64,000 bases of DNA from NCBI RefSeq assembly GCF_007827045.1, contig NZ_RPFW01000003.1, forward strand, positions 744,001-808,000, in the 5' to 3' direction. Below, piece by piece: positions 58,501-64,000 of this stretch. This DNA comes from Trebonia kvetii (GTDB taxonomy: Bacteria > Actinomycetota > Actinomycetes > Streptosporangiales > Streptosporangiaceae). The position numbers were made by a program, and so were the translations under genes. The first letter of the stretch is position 1; each line of letters opens with the position of its first letter. The notes under the pieces are model-generated. The model made no database searches. It was given only the letters and a program-made list of their open reading frames with translations, and was not told the DNA's origin.

Positions 58501-59616
58501 TCAGGACGTGAGGCCGAATGTGATCCGGTAGTCGCACACTCCCGAGCAGGTGAACACGCTCGTCGCGTCGTCGTCCACGTAGGAGTAGGCGTACGGCTCG
58601 GCCTTCTTGAACACGGCGGCATAGTCGACCGGCCACTTCGCCGGGTCGCAGGCGGCGCGCGATGACCACTGGCCGCGGCAGCAGTACTGGTCGCCGCCCA
58701 GCCTGGCGCACGCGGAGATGCAGGCGACCACCTTGCCGTCCGCCTTCACGTCGAGCACGCTCGGGCAGTCGACGGGCATGGTGCAGCCTGCGGCCACGCA
58801 CCCGTTCTGGCTGATCTTGTCGACGGTCCCCTTGGATGACTTGGTGATGTTGATGTACATCGGCAGGTTGCTGCCGTCGACCATCGACACGTCGTAGAAG
58901 TCCATGCCCTGCCAGGCGTCGAAGTTGACCTCGGCGAGCGTCGCGGGGATCGTGCCCAAGCCCTTGCACTGGAACAGGCCGCCGCAGTCGCCGGTCTGGC
59001 AGTGCCCGGTGCCCGCGCTGCTGAACACGCAGCCGGTGCGGCCCCAGAACCGGGTGTTCAGGTTGTTCGGCGCGGTGATGGTGACGCTCTGGCCGGCGGG
59101 GAGCACCCAGCCGGTGGCGGACAGCGGCGAGGTCGCGCTCGGCGCCGCCGCGACCCAGATGGTCTGCGCCATGTGGTTGACGAACGTCACCAGGCGCTGG
59201 CCGGCGGCCCCCGAAGGGGGTGGCGCGGAGGCCGCCGGGTCTGTGGGGGAGGGCGCGGCCGAGGACGGCGCGGCTGTCGGCGTGCTGGCCGGCGCCGGCG
59301 AGTGCGTACCGCCGTGCTTCGCCGCGGAACCGCTCGCCGTGGCCTTGCCTTTCGCCGAGCTTTTCGCTGCCTTGCCCGCCTTGGCTGCGGCCGTCCGCGA
59401 CGCGCCCGGCTGGGCGCCCATGGTGGCGGTCGCGGCACTCGCGGCGGTTCGCGGCGCGGCCAGGGTCGCCGCCGCACCGCCGCCGTTCCCCGAGCCAAGT
59501 GCCGCACAGCCCGCCGTAAGCACGAGCACGGCGAGCACCGCCCCCGCCCGCGCCGTGGCGGCGAGCGTGCCGCGCCGCCGTTCTCCGCACCCGCGTCCGC
59601 GATTCGCGCCGAACAT
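58501..59616 (-). CDS. Thaumatin-like lipoprotein
   Basis: A 371-residue exported protein. The signal segment ends in a lipobox-like LTAGC (Cys about 37), then a 100-residue Ala/Ser/Thr/Pro/Lys linker. From about residue 145 there is a thaumatin-like (PR-5) domain: VTFVNHMAQTIWVAAAPS, GRTGC, GDCGGLFQCKG, TLAEVNFDAW, FYDVSMVDGSNLPMYI, CPSVL, YCCRG, and the C-terminal VFTCSGVCDYRITF. About fourteen Cys residues are placed as in plant PR-5 proteins, some of which bind or hydrolyse beta-1,3-glucans. ATG at 59616 has GGGAGG nine bases upstream. Divergent from the sigma/GH128 fusion. Confidence 0.88.
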   Translation of the reverse strand: MFGANRGRGCGERRRGTLAATARAGAVLAVLVLTAGCAALGSGNGGGAAATLAAPRTAASAATATMGAQPGASRTAAAKAGKAAKSSAKGKATASGSAAKHGGTHSPAPASTPTAAPSSAAPSPTDPAASAPPPSGAAGQRLVTFVNHMAQTIWVAAAPSATSPLSATGWVLPAGQSVTITAPNNLNTRFWGRTGCVFSSAGTGHCQTGDCGGLFQCKGLGTIPATLAEVNFDAWQGMDFYDVSMVDGSNLPMYINITKSSKGTVDKISQNGCVAAGCTMPVDCPSVLDVKADGKVVACISACARLGGDQYCCRGQWSSRAACDPAKWPVDYAAVFKKAEPYAYSYVDDDATSVFTCSGVCDYRITFGLTS

Positions 59617-59676
59617 CGTCCGCATCCTCCCTGACTGTGCTCACTCTCGTACCGGAGACGGCGGCAGCATCGGCGG

Positions 59677-59728
59677 ATAACGGAAATCACCGGCGAACGT
59701 AAGAATTAGCCCCGGGATTTTCCGTTAT
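59677..59728. promoter_or_regulatory. Inverted repeat in the thaumatin/sigma-fusion divergent region
   Basis: ATAACGGAAA (59677-59686) and TTTCCGTTAT (59719-59728) form a perfect 10-bp inverted repeat 32 bases apart, between the two divergent genes. On the minus strand CGGAAAA followed after about 18 bases by CGTT resembles an ECF-type promoter for the thaumatin-like gene. It may be two divergent copies of one recognition site. Confidence 0.5.
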
Positions 59729-59759
59729 GCGCGGGGTGGCGTGGTGTCTCCTAGGTGTG

Positions 59760-61814
59760 ATGCGAACTCCACCGGCTGACGGCCCTGACCTCGCGACAGT
59801 CACCGCGGCACGCGACGGCCACCCGCGTGCGCTCGCCGCGCTCGCCGCCGCCTCGCTGCCGCTCGTATACAACATCGTCGGCCGGGCGATGAACGGCCAT
59901 TCCGACACAGACGACGTGGTGCAGGAGACGATGCTGCGCGCGGTCCGCGGCGTCGGCGAGCTGCGCGACCCGGCGGCGTTCAGGTCCTGGCTGGTGGCGA
60001 TCGCGATCCGGCAGGTACGCGACTCCTACCGGGACCGGCTGGCCCGGCCGCCTGCGGTGGAGTCCGACGTGCCGGTCCCCGACTTCACCGACCAGACCGT
60101 CGAGCGGCTTGGCCTGTCCGGCCAGCGCCTGGAGACCGCGGAGGCAACCCGCTGGCTCGACGATGAGGACCGGCCGGTGCTCGCCCTGTGGTGGCAGGAG
60201 GCGGCGGGGCAGCTGGCCCGCGCGGAGCTGGCCGCCGGGCTCGGCATCTCGCCCGCGCACGCCGCGGTCCGGGTGGCGCGGATGAAGGAGCGACTGCTCA
60301 CCTCCCGCATGGTGGTGCATGCGCTGCGCCGGGTACCGCAGTGCGCCGCCGTCGCGGTGATCGTCGCGGGCTGGGACGGCGAGCCGAGCCCGCTCTGGCG
60401 CAAGCGGCTGGCCAGGCATGTCAGGGACTGCGCGTGGTGCCTGGCGGGCACCGCCGACATGATCCCCGCCGAGCGACTGCTCGGCGGCCTCCCGCTGCTC
60501 GCGGTCCCCGCGGGCCTCGCCGGGCGCGTCCTCGCGACGTCCGGCGGCCCCTGGACGCCCGGCCACCCGGCCCAGCCGGGCTATCCGGGGCACGCCGGCT
60601 ACTCCGGCCAGCCTGGCCACGCTGGCGGACCCGGCTACCCGACGCCCGGCCAGCCGGCGTACGGGGTTTCGGCGCCGGGCACCGGTCAGGGCACACCAGG
60701 TCAGGGCGCGGCCGGACACGTGACCGGCGGCATCCGCGCGGCCAGGCACGCGCGGCATGTCAGGATGCTCTCCAAGGGCGCCCTGTCGGTGCAGCCGAAG
60801 CTGGTTGCGGTGTCCCTCGCGGTGGTGACCTGCGCGGCGGGCGGTACCTACGCCGTCGCCAAGACACACCACACGGCAGCACCCGCCGCGATGGCCACCG
60901 TCGCCGCATCGCCGCACGTGCTGCGCCCGGTGCCGCTCGTCACCCATTCCGCGCGCGTCATACCGTCGGCGACGCACTCGTCCAAGCCGCCGGCCCCGTC
61001 GAAGACCGCATCGCCGTCGCCTGCGCACTCGAAGACGTCACCGCCCGCGAGCACGCCGCCCGCGGTGACCCTGACCAGCCAGCGCAAAGGCGTAAGCACC
61101 TGGAACTTCACCGGGGCACAGCAAGCACTCGCCGAGTCCGGCGCCTCCTGGTACTACAACTGGGGCTCGGCGCCGAACGGCATCACCGCCCCATCCGGCG
61201 TGAGCTACGTGCCGATGATCTGGGGCGCCGCCAGCGTCACCGACGCCACCATGGCCCAGGTGCGCGACGAGGGGAAGATACTGCTCGGCTTCAACGAGCC
61301 GGACATGGCAGGCCAGGCCAACATGACGCCGGCCCAGGCACTGGCCCTGTGGCCCAAGCTGCAGGCGACGGGCATGACGCTCGGCAGCCCCGCGGTGGCG
61401 ACCGGCGCCGCCACGGCTGGCGGCTGGCTCGACCAGTTCATGACCGGCGCGAAGCAGGACGGCTACCGGGTCGACTTCATCGCCGTGCACTGGTACGGCG
61501 GCGATTTCCGCACCGGCCCAGCGGTCCAGGAGCTGCAGAGCTACCTGCAGGCGATCTACGACCGCTACCACCTGCCGATCTGGCTCACCGAGTTCGCCCT
61601 GACCAGCTACAGCGGCGGTACCGCCAGCTTCCCCACCGAGGCACAACAGGCCGCCTTCCTCACCGCGGCGACCACCATGCTCGACGGCCTGCCCTACGTG
61701 CAGCGTTACGCCTGGTTCGCCCTGCCCACCTCATCCGGCAGCGGTACCACCGGCCTCTTCGACCCCGGCCCGTCCGCCACCCAGGTAGGCCGCGCCTTCG
61801 AATCCGCCCGCTAA
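59760..61814 (+). CDS. ECF sigma factor fused to membrane helix and GH128-type glucanase domain
   Basis: A 684-residue multi-domain protein. Residues 25-100 are sigma region 2 (HSDTDDVVQETMLRAVRG) and about 130-190 region 4 (RAELAAGLGISPAHAAVRVA). Then comes H-x3-C-x2-C (His220, Cys224, Cys227), as in zinc-binding anti-sigma domains. A Gly/Pro-rich linker (265-320) leads to one helix (about 347-367) and a Ser/Thr/Pro stalk (370-440). A GH128-like glycoside hydrolase barrel (440-684) has candidate acid Glu513 in GFNEPDM and nucleophile Glu611 in WLTEFAL. The sigma part would be cytosolic and the glucanase extracellular. Actinobacterial ECF groups with such C-terminal extensions are known. ATG at 59760 has AGGTG upstream. 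Confidence 0.88.
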   Translation: MRTPPADGPDLATVTAARDGHPRALAALAAASLPLVYNIVGRAMNGHSDTDDVVQETMLRAVRGVGELRDPAAFRSWLVAIAIRQVRDSYRDRLARPPAVESDVPVPDFTDQTVERLGLSGQRLETAEATRWLDDEDRPVLALWWQEAAGQLARAELAAGLGISPAHAAVRVARMKERLLTSRMVVHALRRVPQCAAVAVIVAGWDGEPSPLWRKRLARHVRDCAWCLAGTADMIPAERLLGGLPLLAVPAGLAGRVLATSGGPWTPGHPAQPGYPGHAGYSGQPGHAGGPGYPTPGQPAYGVSAPGTGQGTPGQGAAGHVTGGIRAARHARHVRMLSKGALSVQPKLVAVSLAVVTCAAGGTYAVAKTHHTAAPAAMATVAASPHVLRPVPLVTHSARVIPSATHSSKPPAPSKTASPSPAHSKTSPPASTPPAVTLTSQRKGVSTWNFTGAQQALAESGASWYYNWGSAPNGITAPSGVSYVPMIWGAASVTDATMAQVRDEGKILLGFNEPDMAGQANMTPAQALALWPKLQATGMTLGSPAVATGAATAGGWLDQFMTGAKQDGYRVDFIAVHWYGGDFRTGPAVQELQSYLQAIYDRYHLPIWLTEFALTSYSGGTASFPTEAQQAAFLTAATTMLDGLPYVQRYAWFALPTSSGSGTTGLFDPGPSATQVGRAFESAR

Positions 61815-61907
61815 CCTCCCCGCAGCCACTTCGCCTGGCAGGATCCACGCGAGCCCCGCCGATCCTGCCACCCGAGGTTCGCGACCGGCCCGGGGAGCCG
61901 CGTCCGC

Positions 61908-62393
61908 TTACGCTGCGGCTCGGGATTCCGCGTAGGCCTTCAGCGCGGCCATGGTCCGCACGTTCTCCTTGTCGAAGCCCGCGGTGATCAGCGGCCGCAG
62001 CGGGCGGAACACGGCCGGCATCGCGACGTCGAGCACCAGCCACCTGGTCACGGTCGTGGCCCCGTCGGCCGCCTCGAGTGAGTAGTGGATGTGCACGTCA
62101 ACGGTCGCCATCAACTGAGCGACGCGGATGGTGTGCTGGAAGTCCACCGACCCGGGCGGCTGGAATCCGGTGACCGTGCCCCACCAGTCCTTGCCGGGCT
62201 CGCCGGGCTTCCCGTCGTGGTAGCGGGTGCCCTGTTGCACCGGATACGGCTCGACGTCGGTCGTGTGCCCGTACGCGGCCGACCCTGGCAGCCAGTCAGC
62301 GTAGTTGGGCAGGTCGGAGAGCAGCCGGAAGAGCACGTCGGGCGGCGCCTCGACGGAGGTCGCGTAGAACCTGTGCCATTGAGACCGGGCCAT
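61908..62393 (-). CDS. SRPBCC (polyketide cyclase/START-like) family protein
   Basis: A 161-residue helix-grip protein. The N-terminal strand and helix WHRFYATSVEAPPDVLFRLL with DLPNYADWLPGS, the strand VDFQHTIRVAQLMATVDVHI, and the C-terminal helix KENVRTMAALKAYAES are typical of START/Coq10-like lipid-binding domains. Ligand unknown. ATG at 62393 begins the fold; no clear ribosome site is seen. An alternative ATG at 62429 (MAAGRCDG) would add 12 residues. Upstream come five tandem 10-bp repeats and a DosR-like box shared with the divergent stress gene. Confidence 0.82.
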   Translation of the reverse strand: MARSQWHRFYATSVEAPPDVLFRLLSDLPNYADWLPGSAAYGHTTDVEPYPVQQGTRYHDGKPGEPGKDWWGTVTGFQPPGSVDFQHTIRVAQLMATVDVHIHYSLEAADGATTVTRWLVLDVAMPAVFRPLRPLITAGFDKENVRTMAALKAYAESRAAA

Positions 62394-62430
62394 GAGCAAA
62401 ACGTAGCCGTCGCACCGCCCGGCGGCCATC

Positions 62431-62480
62431 TCCGTAAGTCTTCGTAAGTCCCCGCAAGTCACGGTAAGTCCCCGTAAATC
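62431..62480. repeat. Five tandem 10-bp repeats (NNCGTAAGTC)
   Basis: TCCGTAAGTC, TTCGTAAGTC, CCCGCAAGTC, ACGGTAAGTC, CCCGTAAATC follow each other with exact 10-bp period, one DNA turn. On the minus strand several read GGGGACTTAC, like the half-site of DosR boxes. They lie between the divergent SRPBCC and stress genes, next to a full DosR-like palindrome. Confidence 0.7.
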
Positions 62481-62486
62481 GCGATA

Positions 62487-62498
62487 GGACCAAAGTCC
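62487..62498. promoter_or_regulatory. DosR/DevR-type box
   Basis: GGACCAAAGTCC matches the core of the DosR/DevR palindrome (GGGACTWWAGTCCC type). It lies 139 bases before the universal stress gene at 62637 and 94 bases before the SRPBCC start. Suggests hypoxia- or redox-dependent expression of one or both. Confidence 0.6.
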
Positions 62499-62636
62499 GG
62501 GCCATCGGGCCAATCGGCTCTATTGAGGTGATCGTGGCCGGCGCGAGGATGGGAAGGACAGCAGGTGAGGGAGTTACTGGTGAGGCGGTTGAGCGCCCGG
62601 GTCCGGTAACCCAAGGACGTGATGCGGAGGACGAAG

Positions 62637-63083
62637 ATGGCCGAAGTGCAGGGCGGGCGGATCGTGGTTGGCGTTGACGGTTCGGCCTCGTCGAAGGCGG
62701 CGCTCGCCTGGGCAGTCAGGCAGGCGGCGCTGACCGGCGCCGAGGTCGACGCGGTGTGCGCCTGGCAGATTCCCGCGGCCTACGGCTACGGGTATGCGAT
62801 GACGCTCGCCATACCGGACTTGGAGAAGGCCGCGGCGAGCGAGCTCAGCCAGGCGATCGCCGCAGTTGCTGACGAGGTGCCAGACATCGAGATCCGGCCG
62901 CTCGTGGTGCAAGACAATCCGGCGCAGGCGCTGCTCGACTGCGCGAAGGGCGCGGGCCTGCTGGTGGTGGGCAACCGCGGCCATGGCGGGTTCACCGGGG
63001 CGCTGCTCGGCTCGGTCGGCCAGCACTGCGCGCAGCACGCGGAATGCCCGGTGGTGATCATCCGCGGCCCCAAGCCCGAATAA
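62637..63083 (+). CDS. Universal stress protein (UspA family)
   Basis: A 148-residue single Usp domain. IVVGVDGSASSKAALAWAV and a complete ATP loop VVGNRGHGGFTGALLGSVG are present; it ends CPVVIIRGP. It is a paralogue of the 58051-58494 product. ATG at 62637 has GGAGG eight bases upstream; the longer reading from 62619 is not needed. A DosR-type box and the 10-bp repeats in front suggest hypoxic induction, as for mycobacterial Usp genes. Confidence 0.93.
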   Translation: MAEVQGGRIVVGVDGSASSKAALAWAVRQAALTGAEVDAVCAWQIPAAYGYGYAMTLAIPDLEKAAASELSQAIAAVADEVPDIEIRPLVVQDNPAQALLDCAKGAGLLVVGNRGHGGFTGALLGSVGQHCAQHAECPVVIIRGPKPE

Positions 63084-63123
63084 AGCGCGGCCTCAATCCC
63101 AGATTAAGCACGGCAGGGCGAGA

Positions 63124-64000
63124 CTACCTGGCTATCGCGGCGTAGGCGGCGGACCAGAAGTCCCTGGCGACGGGGGGAGGCTCGGGCGACGTCATCATCC
63201 GCTGGGTGAGCAGGATGCCGGTGAGCCCGGTCGCGGGGTCGTTGCGCCACGCGGTGCCGCTGCCGCCCTCCCAGCCGTAGCCGCGCGGCATCCCGTCCGC
63301 TGCCGCGTCGGGCGCGACGCCGTCGGCGGGCACGGACATGGCTAGTCCCCAGCCGAGGTGCTCGCCGAAGAACCACGGCTGTTCCGCCCGGTCCCGCGCG
63401 GTCGCCCGGTCCCTGAGCATCAGCGCGACCGACGACGGTGACAGCAGCCCGCCGCCGTCCGCGGCCAGCATGGCTGCGAACGCCCCGATGTCGTCGATCG
63501 TGGAGACGAGGCCCGCGGCGCCGTCAGGCAGCGACGGCGGCACGGCGTACCAGCCGTCGGGACGGTCGATCAGCGTGAGCTCCGCCCCGTCCGCACCGCT
63601 GCCGCCGAAGTGCCTGGCGGCCTGGGACGGTGCGTACATGGTGGTGAACCGGCCCATCTTGCCCGAGGGCACCCAGAACGCCGTGTCCGTCATGCCGAGC
63701 GGCTCGAAGACGCGCTTGCTCAGCACCTCGGCGAACGGGGCCCCTGCAACCCGCTCGATGAGGATGCCGGTCAGGGTCGCGCCCGTGTTGTACCTGAAGC
63801 GCTCGCCCGGCTGGTCAAGCAGCGGCAGCGATCCGAACGCCGCGATCCACTGGTCGGGCGTGTGCCTGGTCGGCGGCCACGGCGGGCCGAGCGTCTTGAG
63901 CTCGAGCGCCTGCTCCGCCTCGAGGATGGGCAGCGGCTTCGGCGTGAAGATGCTGCCGAACCCGAGCCGGAACGAGAGCAGGTCCTCGACCGTGATCGCC
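63124..64000 (-). CDS. Serine hydrolase, beta-lactamase class C/esterase family (N-terminus beyond window)
   Basis: About 292 C-terminal residues of a penicillin-binding-protein-like serine hydrolase. The frame stays open to base 64000. Visible: ITVEDLLSFRLGFG, FRYNTGATLTGILIERVAG (the Y-x-N-like second motif as YNTG), FEPLGMTDTAFWVPSG, and the C-terminal GYGWEGGSGTAWRNDPATG, equivalent to the third (HxG/KTG) motif region. The nucleophile S-x-x-K motif must lie beyond the window. Likely an esterase or carboxypeptidase. It is convergent with the stress gene, 40 bases apart. Confidence 0.88.
   Translation of the reverse strand, partial: AITVEDLLSFRLGFGSIFTPKPLPILEAEQALELKTLGPPWPPTRHTPDQWIAAFGSLPLLDQPGERFRYNTGATLTGILIERVAGAPFAEVLSKRVFEPLGMTDTAFWVPSGKMGRFTTMYAPSQAARHFGGSGADGAELTLIDRPDGWYAVPPSLPDGAAGLVSTIDDIGAFAAMLAADGGGLLSPSSVALMLRDRATARDRAEQPWFFGEHLGWGLAMSVPADGVAPDAAADGMPRGYGWEGGSGTAWRNDPATGLTGILLTQRMMTSPEPPPVARDFWSAAYAAIAR

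Noticed and set aside
62431-62480. Slippage microsatellite without function
   Set aside because: Not discarded fully, but units differ outside the core while the period stays at 10 bp, and a DosR-type palindrome lies beside it, so a regulatory array is preferred.

Overview
The window is very GC-rich, with strong third-position G/C bias, GTG and TTG starts, Ser/Ala-rich lipoprotein N-termini, an ECF42/DGPF pair and several F420-type oxidoreductases. This points to a soil actinomycete of the Streptosporangiales/Catenulispora kind; no marker gene fixes the genus. The window starts inside kdpB and ends inside a serine hydrolase gene. I see no rRNA, tRNA, CRISPR array, transposase or integrase.

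Layout. 0-5 kb: Kdp potassium ATPase (kdpB partial, kdpA, kdpF and an extra 29-residue membrane ORF), a universal stress protein, a PQQ-like propeller protein. 5-12 kb: SGNH hydrolase, a polytopic membrane protein, a cobalamin riboswitch with a BtuFCD-type ABC importer, a cation/proton antiporter. 12-21.7 kb: PPOX oxidoreductase, MFS exporter, GH25-like lysin, ECF42 sigma factor with its DGPF partner, small enzymes, a degenerate PIG-L protein, a secreted beta-helix protein. 21.7-27.3 kb: an aromatic meta-cleavage-type operon (two VOC proteins, aldehyde dehydrogenase, FAH hydrolase, alpha/beta hydrolase) behind a LysR gene. 28-31.4 kb: GH18 chitinase, and an MFS/TetR pair with a double palindromic operator. 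31.5-38.4 kb: an operon able to convert a 2-hydroxyacid to a one-carbon-shorter acid (Ldh-type or LhgO-type oxidation, ThDP-dependent decarboxylation, aldehyde dehydrogenase), plus an amidohydrolase. 38.6-50.6 kb: ABM monooxygenase, a CUT2-type sugar ABC importer, a branched-chain-amino-acid-type ABC importer with a LivM-LivG fusion, an MDR reductase and an NMT1/SsuA-type binding protein. 50.7-57.8 kb: a folate-linked O-demethylation region (LigM/GcvT-like demethylase, MetF, siderophore-interacting-type flavoprotein, LLM oxidoreductase, aldolase, a HbpS-like domain read in frame into a MetE-like gene). 57.8-64 kb: two universal stress proteins with DosR-like boxes, a thaumatin-like lipoprotein divergent from an ECF sigma factor fused to a membrane helix and a GH128-type glucanase domain, an SRPBCC protein, and a partial beta-lactamase-family hydrolase.

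Together the genes describe a saprophyte taking up and degrading plant- or lignin-derived aromatics and fungal wall polymers. The catabolic part shows repeated rearrangement: C-terminal remnants of a binding protein at two places, an internally deleted MetE-like gene, and an LhgO reading frame that has lost its natural stop.

The strongest candidate for something undescribed is a structured repeat present three times (about 25.24-25.37, 52.59-52.68 and 55.33-55.42 kb). Each copy lies just 3' of a catabolic gene in the same orientation relative to transcription. It has a 15-17 bp stem whose sequence differs completely between copies but always pairs, topped by an invariant six-base-pair tip, and is followed by an invariant G6-ACGA-C6 hairpin. 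The second candidate is the sigma-factor/glucanase fusion next to the thaumatin-like gene.
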